This document shows, piece after piece, positions 1 through 10,300 of a DNA stretch of 64,000 nt (within the stretch, counting starts at the first letter, position 1; every line of letters begins with the position of its first letter). The position numbers and the translations under genes were made by a program. Source of the stretch: Zobellia uliginosa (GTDB taxonomy: Bacteria > Bacteroidota > Bacteroidia > Flavobacteriales > Flavobacteriaceae); contig NZ_FTOB01000001.1 in the NCBI RefSeq assembly GCF_900156625.1, positions 1,072,349 through 1,136,348 of the forward strand. Reading direction: 5' to 3'. Under the pieces are notes generated by a model. That model made no database searches and was not told the DNA's origin. It saw nothing but the letters and a program-made list of their open reading frames with translations.

Positions 1-207
1 TTAGGTCAGTCGGAATATTTGACCTATCTTTGTCACTGTTCTGGGTATGAAAATTGAATCCCACGACTAAGATAAATAGTAAAAATAGGCTACTCCTCCA
101 GTAGTTCTCCGTTAAGCAATTCTTCACTAGATTTTACTTCAACGTTTCAATTTGATTTCACAAGTCGAATATCATTTTTACCCTTTCTCGAAGTAAATAT
201 TGTTTAA
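1..207. other. Non-coding left edge
   Basis: No reading frame in this AT-rich stretch looks like a gene. A TAA in frame with the desaturase at 205-207 marks where that gene's open frame begins. The stretch may carry the desaturase promoter, but no clear TAnnTTTG-type -7 box could be assigned. Confidence 0.4.
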
Positions 208-336
208 CTAATTTCTTTTCCTATTAAAAATTTAACCTTTTCTAGATCAGTAAGCTCTGATTTTTCCAAAACGCTGAAAGTTCGTGTTTCGGAATATTTT
301 AAAAGCACAGAAAAAAGTAGATACGGCAATACACCT

Positions 337-1338
337 ATGGTTTTTAAAACCGCTATTATGTTGTTGTTGTTCTTCACGCCATTATCAATCATCATTTTCT
401 CATCGATAACCAGTGTTCCATTACTGTTCGGTCTTTATATTCTGAGCGGCCTAGGTATGGCCGGTATCGGTATGGGAGTAATGCACGATGCGATCCACGG
501 CTCCTACTCAAAGAACAAGACGATTAACCGGATCATGGGCTACACCATTAATTTAATTGGTGCGAACGACAAGGTTTGGAGGCTACAGCACAATGTGCTT
601 CACCATAGCTTTACCAATATCGATGAGCATGACGATGATATCAATGCTCCTTTTTTCCTGAGGTTTTCCCCCCATGCAAAACGGAACAAACTACATAAGT
701 ACCAACATTATTATGCTTGGTTCTTTTACGGACTATCGACCATTTCGTGGGTTACATCAAAAGACTTTATCCGATATAAGCGATACTATAAAATGGGATT
801 GATCAAAGATCGAAGCACCTATAGAAAAGGTATGATGAAGATTATAGCGTGGAAACTGCTGTATTATTCCTATGCCTTGGTACTGCCGATCGTTTTGACC
901 GCTTTTGCACCTTGGACCGTAGTGTTGGCCTTTTTGGCCATGCATTTTGTAACTGGGTTAAGCATCTCCTTGGTCTTTCAAACGGCCCACGTTTCTCCCA
1001 ATGCCGCATTTCCCCTGCCGGACGAAAACGGACATTTGGAATCGGGACGCCTGGCCCACCAGTTGGAAACCACCTGTAATTTTGCACAAAAAAGTGTGCT
1101 CCTATCATGGTTGATAGGTGGCCTTACCCATCAAATAGAACATCACCTTTTTCCGAACATTTCGCATGTACATTACCGGAAAATAGCACCGATCGTTAAA
1201 CGGACCGCAGAAGAGTTCGGACTGCCCTATCATTCCAATGGCTCTTTTGTTTCTGCCGTCTCTAAACATTTTCAAATGCTCCGAGACCTGGGGCGTATGG
1301 ATATGCTTCCTATCGAAGCAATTCCCACAAATCAATAA
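337..1338 (+). CDS. Membrane fatty-acid desaturase
   Basis: A di-iron acyl-lipid or acyl-CoA desaturase that would introduce double bonds into membrane fatty acids. The three histidine clusters are visible: HDAIH (H50, H54), HNVLHH (H85, H89, H90) and HQIEHH (H265, H269, H270), numbered from the ATG at 337. Hydrophobic segments surround them (about residues 5-45 and 170-215). The reading frame is open back to 208, and the residues encoded there (FSRSVSSDF..., then VRVSEYFKST) look like the normal N-terminus of this family, so the protein probably starts near 223, where the only candidate codon is ATT. The ATG at 337 would remove about 38 residues. The next gene, a DEAD-box helicase, starts 9 bp after the stop and a cold-shock gene follows, which suggests a role in keeping membranes fluid in the cold. 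The exact lipid substrate and double-bond position cannot be read from the sequence. Confidence 0.85.
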   Translation: MVFKTAIMLLLFFTPLSIIIFSSITSVPLLFGLYILSGLGMAGIGMGVMHDAIHGSYSKNKTINRIMGYTINLIGANDKVWRLQHNVLHHSFTNIDEHDDDINAPFFLRFSPHAKRNKLHKYQHYYAWFFYGLSTISWVTSKDFIRYKRYYKMGLIKDRSTYRKGMMKIIAWKLLYYSYALVLPIVLTAFAPWTVVLAFLAMHFVTGLSISLVFQTAHVSPNAAFPLPDENGHLESGRLAHQLETTCNFAQKSVLLSWLIGGLTHQIEHHLFPNISHVHYRKIAPIVKRTAEEFGLPYHSNGSFVSAVSKHFQMLRDLGRMDMLPIEAIPTNQ

Positions 1339-1347
1339 AATACAAGA

Positions 1348-2505
1348 ATGAATTATAAAAAGAATAAGTTCCGGACGAAAACGTCCGGAAGAAGGCCGGC
1401 CTCTACCTTAAACCCAGAATTGCTGGTCAAGAAATCAACAGGGGTTTCAGTAACACCTTTTGAGTCGGAACGTAGTTTCGACCAGTTGGAACTGCATCGT
1501 ACACTGTTGAAAAACATAGAGGAAAAGGGATATAAAAGCCCTACCGAAATACAAGAAAAGTGCATTGATCCATTGATGTCGGGCAAAGACCTCATAGGTA
1601 TTGCCGCCACCGGTACGGGTAAAACGGCCGCTTTTCTAATTCCCATGGTGCAGCAAATGCTCGCCTCTAAGGGTATCACCGGATTGGTGGTCGTGCCTAC
1701 CAGGGAATTGGCACAACAGGTGTACAGCGAATTTAAATCGTTGACCAAGGGTACCGCTTTGTCGGCTGCCTGTTTTATAGGAGGAACCAGCGTGAACAAA
1801 GACAGTTCGCTGGCCAGAAGAAATCGAAGCCTGATCGTAGGTACCCCGGGAAGGTTGAACGACCTGATCGATAGGAAAGCCCTAAACACCCGAGCACGTT
1901 CCGTTTTGGTCTTGGATGAATTTGATAGAATGCTCGATATGGGCTTTATCAAAGACATCAGGAAGATTGTATCGGGAATGCACGGCAGAAGGCAGACCAT
2001 GCTCTTTTCGGCTACCGTAGACCCGTCACAAGAAAGGGTGATCAATGAAATTATTGGAGACCCCTTACGGATCAGTGTGTCTAGCGGCACGAAATCTAGC
2101 GACAATGTTGATCAAAGTATCATCAGGGTCGGTAGGGACGAGAATAAGTTCGAAGTCCTTTTTAACCTTGTCAACGAGCCCTCTTTCAAAAAGGTACTGT
2201 TGTTCGCGGAAACCAAAAGAGGAGTAGATAAATTAAGTAAGCAGCTTATGCAATCAGGGATTCGGTCTGACGTGATCCATGGCAACAAATCACAGAACTA
2301 CCGATCTAGGGCCATTGAGTTGTTCAAATCGGGTAAAACCAAAATATTGGTGGCAACGGATGTTGCGGCCAGGGGAATTGACATAAAGGGGGTAACCCAT
2401 GTCATCAATTACCAATTGCCCCAAACCATGGATAGCTATATCCATAGAATAGGTAGGACCGGCCGGGCAGAGCGCACGGGAACGGCCTACACGTTCGTCA
2501 ATTAA
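1348..2505 (+). CDS. DEAD-box ATP-dependent RNA helicase (RhlE/CsdA-like)
   Basis: A cytoplasmic RNA helicase that would unwind structured RNA using ATP. All core motifs are present: Q-motif region FDQLELH with PTEIQ (residues 44-69), Walker A AATGTGKT (86-93), PTRELA (116-121), GTPGR (164-168), motif II (189-192), SAT (220-222), ARGIDI (about 340-345) and HRIGRTGR (about 365-372). Motif II reads DEFD, a variant of DEAD that keeps both acidic residues. The basic N-terminal 40 residues may bind RNA, and the protein ends soon after the core with no long C-terminal extension. It sits 9 bp after the desaturase and 25 bp before a cold-shock gene, as in many cold-induced helicase arrangements. Family assignment is firm; the subfamily is not. 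Confidence 0.93.
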   Translation: MNYKKNKFRTKTSGRRPASTLNPELLVKKSTGVSVTPFESERSFDQLELHRTLLKNIEEKGYKSPTEIQEKCIDPLMSGKDLIGIAATGTGKTAAFLIPMVQQMLASKGITGLVVVPTRELAQQVYSEFKSLTKGTALSAACFIGGTSVNKDSSLARRNRSLIVGTPGRLNDLIDRKALNTRARSVLVLDEFDRMLDMGFIKDIRKIVSGMHGRRQTMLFSATVDPSQERVINEIIGDPLRISVSSGTKSSDNVDQSIIRVGRDENKFEVLFNLVNEPSFKKVLLFAETKRGVDKLSKQLMQSGIRSDVIHGNKSQNYRSRAIELFKSGKTKILVATDVAARGIDIKGVTHVINYQLPQTMDSYIHRIGRTGRAERTGTAYTFVN

Positions 2506-2530
2506 TAAACATTAAATAAATAATATAATA

Positions 2531-2722
2531 ATGAAAGAAGGAACAGTAAAATTTTTTAATGATGCGAAAGGATTCGGTTTTATAACACCGGCCAATTCGG
2601 ATCAAGACATTTTCGTACACGCATCGGGTCTAATCGATGAGATACGTGAAAATGACCAAGTTCAATTTGAAACGGAACAAGGTAAAAAAGGCTTAAACGC
2701 CTTTAATGTTGAAGTGATTTAA
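2531..2722 (+). CDS. cspA: Cold-shock domain protein
   Basis: A 63-residue single cold-shock domain that would bind single-stranded RNA/DNA and melt secondary structure at low temperature. RNP1 is seen as KGFGFI (residues 13-18) and RNP2 as DIFVHAS (26-32). Length matches the CspA family. It directly follows the DEAD-box helicase and ends at a strong hairpin terminator, so the three genes probably form one transcript. The gene symbol is by family only. Confidence 0.93.
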   Translation: MKEGTVKFFNDAKGFGFITPANSDQDIFVHASGLIDEIRENDQVQFETEQGKKGLNAFNVEVI

Positions 2723-2747
2723 CATTTTAAAGAAATAGATTGTTGAG

Positions 2748-2781
2748 AAGCGGCTCTTTTTAAGAAAGGGGCCGCTTTTTT
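2748..2781 (+). terminator. Rho-independent terminator after the cold-shock gene
   Basis: AAGCGGCTC (2748-2756) pairs with GGGCCGCTT (2768-2776) with one G-U pair around an 11-nt loop, followed by a T-run. It lies 25 bp after the cspA stop and closes the desaturase-helicase-csp unit. Confidence 0.8.
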
Positions 2782-2951
2782 ATGACTATGTCCGTGGCAC
2801 AAACCATGTATGCATCGGAGGATGTGTCAACGACAGAATGGACTATGGGTCAAACCTGTAATTTAATGTTCAATATATCGTGACGCTATTTATTGAACAT
2901 ATGAGTAGGTTAAAGTTTTTACATTACACTGTAAATATTGATACCTAAAGA

Positions 2952-3350
2952 ATGGATTTTAATCTAAAGAGACTAACTTTTTTAAGTCTAGGCTCGATAT
3001 TGTTATTTGGTTCCTGTGGCGAAATAAAGAACAAGCCCGATGGTATGGCTGAAGCTAAAGCCAAGGAATGGGAGGAGCTGGTGAAGAAACATACGGATAC
3101 CTCCGTAAAGGTTTTTGGGCATTATGCTGCCGTCAAGTTGCCGATAGACAAGGGTGTTCCCTTGTGGAACCCCACTAATGTGGCTATTGGTCCCGATGGT
3201 GTTATGTATGCCGCTAATTACACGGGTGAAATCTATTCGCTTCAAGATACCGATGGTGATGGCTTGGAAGACGAGGCAAAATTGTTCTGTGATGTAAAGG
3301 ATGATGGGTTGCGATATCCCACATCCATGATATTTAAGGAAAACAAGTGA
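2952..3350 (+). pseudogene. N-terminal fragment of a lipoprotein dehydrogenase-like protein
   Basis: The 132 residues begin with a lipoprotein signal (LLFGSC, Cys at about 22) and continue into a region with NPTNVAIGPDGVMYAANYTGEIYSL, typical of the first blade of the secreted glucose/sorbosone-dehydrogenase-like beta-propellers found near polysaccharide loci. Such proteins normally run to several hundred residues; here the frame ends after IFKENK at 3350, and downstream DNA encodes the C-terminus of an AraC regulator in another frame. The fragment is best read as the left side of a deletion junction near 3335-3350. Whether the truncated lipoprotein is still made is unknown. Confidence 0.6.
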
Positions 3351-3852
3351 GGTTCTAAATGTTTGCTTCACTGAAATCGGAAAATGTATAGAAGAATCAA
3401 AAACTGAAGGTCAGATTCCACATTCAAAGCTTACCATACTGATAAACCAGTTGTTGTTGCAAATGCTCGATCTGTTCAGAAAGGGCCAAGTGGAATTGGA
3501 TGAATCCTTGATCGTTAACCTTCGAACGGTAGAAATATTCTTAGACCACCTTCGGACAGATTTCGAGAGGCATTGGACCTTGGATGAAATGGCTGGACAT
3601 TGCGGTATGGATATAACTAGCCTGACAAAGTATTGTAAACAGCTTTCAAATTTGACCCCGATTAATTATCTCATTAAAATAAGGCTTGAAGCGGCTGCAA
3701 AAATGCTGCTCGATGATGAAGATAAGGGGGTTGGGGAAATAAGTTATGACTGTGGTTTTTCGAGTAGCCAATACTTTGCGACTCGGTTTAGAAAGCAGTA
3801 CGCCGTTTCACCGAAAGATTATCGGGCAAATTTACTGCTTGCCAAAAAGTAG
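3331..3852 (+). pseudogene. C-terminal part of an AraC-family regulator
   Basis: The frame is open from 3331 and encodes ...TSEVLNVCFTEIGKC..., a ligand-domain tail, then an AraC-type double helix-turn-helix (WTLDEMAGHCGMDITSLTKYC and ISYDCGFSSSQYFATRFRKQY). No ATG precedes the sensor-domain remnant; the first possible start codons are a TTG at 3451 and an ATG at 3463. The N-terminal half of a normal AraC protein (about 280-300 residues) is missing and the frame runs into the truncated lipoprotein gene. The DNA-binding part is intact, so a short DNA-binding protein could still be made from the TTG. It is probably the remnant of a regulator of the deleted genes. Confidence 0.65.
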
Positions 3853-4027
3853 TTGTAAGCTATAATTCCTCAAAATATCACTAATACTAGTTTATGCTTA
3901 GGTCATTCGTATGCGTCGCATCTGCTCCTAGAACAGGTCGAGCGATATGGGTATGAACGGATACATGGAAGGATGCAACTAAGATTTCGTAATCGTATGG
4001 ATATAGTTATACAAAAATTTTCAAGGT

Positions 4028-7000
4028 TCAATTCTTTTTAACAAAGGCCTTTAATGTGGAAGAATTGGAACTCACCAATAGTATAGGGCGGCCCGAGGCC
4101 CCTGTGATAATTTCAATGTCACGGGCATCGTCATCTACAAAAAATCCGCTTATATTTCCTTTGATGGGAGCAAATGTCCCTTTCCCATCTCCCATTAAAG
4201 AAAGTCCGATCGAGGCATCATGGTTGCCCACAGACGCATCATAGCTATAGTCGTTACCTGCAAGAAGAACATCTAAGTTGCCGTCCGCATCAATATCCGT
4301 GACCTGAATGGTTTGTACCGGGGCAAGTTGGGCTTCAATGGGCAACGCGCTCAACTTGAATCTTCCCTTGCCCAAGTTCTCTATATAGGCGCTTTCAAAA
4401 GTTTGACTCTTGACCACATAGGCATTTTCTATTTCTTCGGGAAGAAAGGCTTCTTCAAAAGTGACGTTGGAATACGATTCAAATGTTGTAAATCGGCCCT
4501 TCATTGCCGGAATTTGTCCGATTATGGCATCCCTAGGGGGCGCGGGGTAGTTCTTTCCCTTAATGTAGTAGCACATAACGGGGTCAAGGGTGCCGTTCTT
4601 GTCGTAATCATTAGTGTAGATGCATAAGGGTTCCTTGACGGAGGCCTTGTACTTGCTGTTTAAGCCTAGGTTTCCGGCTATGTAGTCTATATCCCCATCA
4701 TTATCGAAATCTCCTTGGGCAAGGCTGTTCCACCAACCGTAAGATTCTGCCAAACCTGCGTTCTCGGTTTCTTCGGAAAAAGTGGTGCCCTTGTTTTTGA
4801 AGATTCGAATGGGCATAAATTCGCCTGTAATTACCAAGTCTAAGAGGCCATCCTTATCCATATCTGTCCACAGCGCGGCGGTAACCATTCCGGCTTCCTG
4901 TAATGGGGCACACATGCTAGGGGTGACATCGGTGAATGTCCCGTTGTCGTTTCTTAAGATAAAGCTCTTTGCGGGCATAGGGTATTCTCCGGGAACGAGT
5001 CTTCCTCCTACGAATATGTCAAGGTCGCCATCGGCATCATAATCGCCTGTTGCCACTGGCCCCCCGGAAGTTGTTATTTGGGGAAGGGCATCGGGGCTGA
5101 GCTCAAAATTTCCCAAGCCGTCGTTTGTGTAGAGTCGGTCTTGATAGAGGCTATTGTTTTTCGGGAATTCAGAACCCCCGCTTACAACGTATAGGTCTAG
5201 GTCGCCATCACCATCGGCATCAAAAAACAAGGCATCCGTATCTTCGTTTGCTATTTCCGAGCCTAAGGGCCGTTGGCTAAAGCTTCCGTCTTGCTCTTGA
5301 ACAAAGAACAAGCCGCTGTGCCCTTTTGATCCCCCCATGTAAAAATCCTCTAAATTATCGCCATTGATATCCCCAACGGCAAGTTTGGGCCCCAATCGGG
5401 AGTGCATATGGGGTAGGAGCGGCTGTTTGTTAAAGTCGATATAATTGTTCTCCTTGTGCTCTACCGCAATGCCCATTTCTTCGGCAATATCGGCAAACAA
5501 TTGGGGAGGCTGTGGAGTGCTTGTATCTGTGGACGTTTTTGCGTTTTTGTAGTCCAGAACAAGTAATGTGTCGCTCTTGATATTGCGCAATATCTGTATT
5601 TTTCTATCGGGCCAGGTAATCTTAAGGCTGTCGATCGCGGGGAATTGTGCAAGTCCGAAATGAATATTGTGGTCGATGCTCGAGGCATATCCTCTTGTGA
5701 GGAAGTGCTCGTAATACTGCGAAGCACCTTTTGTGAACAAGCTGATTTTTGCACCTATGCCATCTTGGTTTTTATCGCTTCCTTTTAACCGTAATTTGAG
5801 ATAGTGCTTGTTCTCTGTTCGGTCTATGTTGTTTCTAAGGATGCTGGCTTTTTCATTGATATTGTTGATTACCAGATCTAGGTCTCCGTCGTTGTCAAGG
5901 TCGACATAAGCGGCCCCGTTCGAAAGACTGGGTTCGACGGCCGCCCATTCCTTTGAAGTATTGGTAAAGGTCAGGTCTCCGTTGTTTTTGAAGAAATAGT
6001 TAGGAATGGCGGCACTTGGCAATTCTTTTATTTCTTTGATTTTGCTCTCTTTTTTCGCCGTTTCCGTACCAAAAAAAGTAGAGCTTTGCTGTTGGTAATT
6101 GATATAGTCTAAATTGCCCACGTCTCTTCTGAACCCGTTCGTGATAAATACATCCCTAGTTCCGTTGTTGTCGTAATCGGCCAATAGAACGCTCCAGCTC
6201 CAGTCCGTACTGCTAATACCGGCCAAGTATGATATTTCGCTAAAGGAGTCGTTGCCGTTGTTTATCTGCAGGGTATTGCGGGTGTATTGTTCCTTATAGC
6301 CCTTTCTTTTGAGCATGTTGAATTTGTCGTAGCTGACCGACGGAATAAGGTTTTTAAGTCTTTTGTTTTCTTCCGGAAGCATATCCAAGACTACGATATC
6401 GGTTTTGCCATCGTTATTGACGTCGGAAATATCATTGCCCATACCGGCAAAGCTGGTGTGTTTTAATTGTTCTTGAGATTGGTCTGCGAACGTGCCGTCC
6501 CCATTGTTGATGTACATAACATCATTGGTCAAAAAATCATTTGAGATATAGACATCGGGCCATCCGTCATTATTTAGGTCACTGATGCCAAGTCCTAAGC
6601 TATATCCTTCAATGCGAATTCCAGATTCATAGGAAACATCGGTAAAAGTACCATCTCCATTGTTTCTGTAGAGTTTGTCCGTACTAGGGGCTTGTCCGTC
6701 CAAGAGTTTGGGCCGTACGGAATTTACGTTAGACATGGTGTAATTCACCGGATTGATGATCAAGAACAAATCCAAATCGCCGTCTAGGTCATAATCGAAA
6801 AAAGCGGATTGTGTGACTTGGGAGGTATCTGCAATACCATAGGCCTGGGCCTGTTCTGTAAATGTATTGTCCTTGTTGTTGATGTATAATAGATTGGCCC
6901 GGTTTTTTGGCACGTCGGAACCGGAGACGTTAACGTAAATATCTGACCATCCGTCTTGATTTATATCTATTATGTTTACGCCCGTACACCAGCTGGAATT

Positions 7001-7318
7001 TTCTAGGCCGGCACTTTTGGTAATGTCCTCGAATACAAAATCGCCTTTGTTCAGATAGAGTTTGTTCGACACGATATTTCCCGAAAAAAAGAGGTCGGGT
7101 AGTCCGTCGTTATTGAAATCTCCGATTCCTACGCCCCCACCCGTATAAACGTTCATAAAATTGAACATGTTGTGGGTGTCGTCTTCCTCAATTTCATTGG
7201 AGAAATCGACTTGACTATGGGAGGCGGCTATTGGGGTAAAGAGCTGGTCGGGGTTTTCTTTACAAGAAAATTGGGCGAAACCAACTAGTGTCAATAAAAA
7301 TAAAAGTTTACTCCTCAT
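4028..7318 (-). CDS. FG-GAP/VCBS and ASPIC-UnbV repeat lipoprotein (paralogue 2)
   Basis: A 1096-residue surface or periplasmic lipoprotein with signal peptide and lipobox (FAQFSC, Cys19). It carries many Asp-rich calcium-binding FG-GAP motifs of the form GDFNNDGLPDLFFSG, DLDGDLDLF, DYDADGDLDIFVGG, arranged as two propeller-like blocks on either side of an ASPIC/UnbV segment (HFGLAQFPAIDSLKITWPD, around residues 555-575). Such proteins in Bacteroidota often sit near carbohydrate-uptake loci and are thought to bind ligands or other surface proteins; no catalytic motif is visible. Its start overlaps the stop of the upstream paralogue by 11 bp, so the two are translationally coupled. No SusC/SusD pair lies beside it. 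The molecular role is unknown. Confidence 0.8.
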   Translation of the reverse strand: MRSKLLFLLTLVGFAQFSCKENPDQLFTPIAASHSQVDFSNEIEEDDTHNMFNFMNVYTGGGVGIGDFNNDGLPDLFFSGNIVSNKLYLNKGDFVFEDITKSAGLENSSWCTGVNIIDINQDGWSDIYVNVSGSDVPKNRANLLYINNKDNTFTEQAQAYGIADTSQVTQSAFFDYDLDGDLDLFLIINPVNYTMSNVNSVRPKLLDGQAPSTDKLYRNNGDGTFTDVSYESGIRIEGYSLGLGISDLNNDGWPDVYISNDFLTNDVMYINNGDGTFADQSQEQLKHTSFAGMGNDISDVNNDGKTDIVVLDMLPEENKRLKNLIPSVSYDKFNMLKRKGYKEQYTRNTLQINNGNDSFSEISYLAGISSTDWSWSVLLADYDNNGTRDVFITNGFRRDVGNLDYINYQQQSSTFFGTETAKKESKIKEIKELPSAAIPNYFFKNNGDLTFTNTSKEWAAVEPSLSNGAAYVDLDNDGDLDLVINNINEKASILRNNIDRTENKHYLKLRLKGSDKNQDGIGAKISLFTKGASQYYEHFLTRGYASSIDHNIHFGLAQFPAIDSLKITWPDRKIQILRNIKSDTLLVLDYKNAKTSTDTSTPQPPQLFADIAEEMGIAVEHKENNYIDFNKQPLLPHMHSRLGPKLAVGDINGDNLEDFYMGGSKGHSGLFFVQEQDGSFSQRPLGSEIANEDTDALFFDADGDGDLDLYVVSGGSEFPKNNSLYQDRLYTNDGLGNFELSPDALPQITTSGGPVATGDYDADGDLDIFVGGRLVPGEYPMPAKSFILRNDNGTFTDVTPSMCAPLQEAGMVTAALWTDMDKDGLLDLVITGEFMPIRIFKNKGTTFSEETENAGLAESYGWWNSLAQGDFDNDGDIDYIAGNLGLNSKYKASVKEPLCIYTNDYDKNGTLDPVMCYYIKGKNYPAPPRDAIIGQIPAMKGRFTTFESYSNVTFEEAFLPEEIENAYVVKSQTFESAYIENLGKGRFKLSALPIEAQLAPVQTIQVTDIDADGNLDVLLAGNDYSYDASVGNHDASIGLSLMGDGKGTFAPIKGNISGFFVDDDARDIEIITGASGRPILLVSSNSSTLKAFVKKN

Positions 7319-10300
7319 GGCTTATTTTTATTTGTCTCATTTGTCCGAGGAAAGAGAAGATTTCTACGGTCTCCGTGGTTTTTGGGTCTATTTTTAGGCT
7401 TCGTGATGTCTGGCTTAAGTAAGAGTTTCCGTAATGGAATTCTTGCTTATACGGACTCCCATTTTTTGGATGGATAATGGCATAAGCCTCGTTTGGGGCG
7501 ATTGGGATCGTTTCTTTTTGGGAAGCGTAGGTATAGGCTTTTACCGGGCCGAGGTTTTGGCTTGCCACGACTACGGGCTCGCCGTTAGCGGATTGAAGTT
7601 GAACGATAGCTTTGGCGTCACCGTCAATTTTTAATCCGCTTTCCGAAGTATTGACCGCTTTGAAATTACCTTCTCCATCACCTAACAGACAAAGACCAGA
7701 GAAGGCATCATAGGCCCCTGTTAGGGCTTCAACGGAGTGCATATTCCCTACTAAAAGCAGGTCTGGGTTGTTGTCGTTATTGTAATCTTGGACTTCCATT
7801 CCGAAAATGGGTGCAAACTGTGCTTCTAGGGGAAGGGGAGTTGTTTTGAATTTGCCGTTTCCTAGGTTTTCAAGGTATGCGCTGCTGAACATTTCGGCCT
7901 TGAGGGTATAGGTGTCTTTTAGTTCTTCTTCTGAAAAGGCTTGGTCGAAAGGTGTATTGGCATACGATTCAAAGGTTCTGAAACGGGCTTTCATTGCATT
8001 TATTTGACTGCTTAAGACATCCCTGGCGTGTATGATCTGCTCTTGACCTTGAAGGAAGGTGGTCGTTATGGGGTCAATGGCCCCATTTTTATCAAAGTCT
8101 TTGGCGTATATGGTCATCGGTTCTTCAGGACTCACCTTGTAGCAGCTGTTCAGGCCTAGGTTTCCCAGTATATAGTCCGTATCCCCATCCATGTCAAAAT
8201 CGGCGGATGCAATACTGTTCCACCAACCGTTGGCATTTTTAATTCCGGTATGCTTTGAAACATCGTTGAATACCCCTTTTTCGTTTTTCAGGAATATAGG
8301 CGACATGTATTCGCCGACGAGGATAAGGTCGATAAAGCTATCGTTGTCGAAATCGGTGAAAAGGGCATCGCTTAACATGCCTAATTCTCCGTTGCCCTGG
8401 AGGACGGTTTGGGTGGCGTCAACAAAGCTTCCGTTTTCATTTACCAAAAGATAGCTTTTGGGAGATAGGGGGTAAGAGCCGTCGATGTATCTTCCTCCAA
8501 TGAACAGGTCTATATCGCCATCTTTGTCAAAATCGGCCGCCCTGATAAAGGAGCCGGAGTTCGGTCTTGTAAAGAGAGTGCTTTCCGAAAATACCCCGTT
8601 ACCATCGTTCGTGTATAGTCTGTCGGTATAGTCGTTAGAGGTATTGGGGGTGCGTTCTCCCCCGCTAATGACCAAAAGGTCTAAATCGTTATCATGGTCT
8701 ATATCTATCAACAATGCCCCCATATCTTCATGCGATTCACCATTTTCCAGTATTCTTTCGGTGAAGCTTCCGTTCGCTTGTTGTATGAAAAAACTCCCGT
8801 TTTGCCCTTTGCCTCCGCCAATGTAAAAGTCTTCTAAGCCATCGCCGTTAATATCGCCTACGGCCATGCCCGGCCCCAGCCTTGAAGTCATTTTTATTAA
8901 AGTTGGCTGTGCATTAAAGTCGATGAATTTCTTCTCTTTATGTTGGTATGTGATACCGATATCATCGGATATTTCTTTGAATAGGTGTAGGCTGTCTTTT
9001 TGTTTATGGACTTTGACGGCCTCTGCTTCTTGGTATTTTAAAAGAAGGGATTGATTGGTTGGAACATCGGTCAAAACCTGGTAGGTGCCATTGGGCCAGG
9101 TTATTTTTAAGGAGTCTATTTTTTTTGTGGCCCCCAGGCCGAAGTGCAGCCTGTTGTCCATTGTAGATAAATAGCCCTTGACCGGGGAATAGAATTGATA
9201 TTGTTTGGTGTCTTTGGTGTATAAGGTGACTTCCGAACCTATAAAATCGTCAAGTCCTTGAAGAAGGATGGAAATGTAATTGGTGCTATCCGAAACTTGA
9301 TCTGTAGCGGAAATGGTCATGTTTTGATAAAGGTGTGCCTTGTCGTCAATATTGTTCACGACCAAATCTAGATCACCGTCATTGTCAAGGTCGGCATATG
9401 CCGCACCGTTAGAATAGCTTGGGGTGTCGATTCCCCAGTCTAAAGACTTGTCTTCAAAAGTTAGGTTTCCCTTGTTTTTATAGATGTAGTTGTGAAGTTT
9501 TACCTCGGGCAAAGCTTTCAATTTTTTCAATTTTTCTTTGTGGATGGCCGTGGGGTCGCCAAAAGGCCCTTGTTGTTGTCCGTATACGATAAAGTCTAAA
9601 TTGGTGACATCCCTTCTATATCCATTGGTGATAAAAATATCTTTAAAGCCGTCATTGTCAAAATCGGCAATCAAGGGAGACCAGCTCCAATCCGTAGCGC
9701 TAATACCGGAAAGCTGGCCGATTTCGCTAAAGCTGCCGTTCCCATTGTTCAACTGGAGTGTGTTTCGTACGTATTGGGGGGTGTATCCAAAATCGGTATC
9801 AAGAACGAGCTTGTCATAGCTGAAGTAGCCAATAGTTTGTTTTAAACGCTTGTTGTCTTGGGGCATCATATCCAATACGACAATATCGGAAAGAGCATCG
9901 TTATTGATGTCTGAAATGTTCAGTCCCATTCCGTTATAGCTCTGGTGCTTCAAGTAGTCGGTAATCTTGTCGGAAAATGTGCCATCACCGTTGTTTATGT
10001 ACAAAATGTCATTGGTCAAAAAATCATTGGAAACGTAGATATCTAGCCATCCGTCTTGATTGAGGTCGCAAACCGCAACCCCGAGGCCAAAGCCTTCGAT
10101 GGTAATGCCGGCCTCCTTCGATATGTCGGTGAAGGTATTATCGCCATTATTGCGATAAAGTCTATCGGTACTTGGGGCCTCTCCATTGGTGATTTTTGGT
10201 CTTGAGGTATTTCGGTTGTAGGGAACCAAGGCGTTGGTCAAAAGGTATAGGTCTAGATCACCATCTTTGTCGTAGTCGAAAAATACCGATTGTATGCTGT

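Noticed and set aside
1353..2105. Long antisense open frame (250 codons) under the DEAD-box helicase
   Set aside because: It mirrors the helicase codons, has no family motif, and the sense gene is complete.
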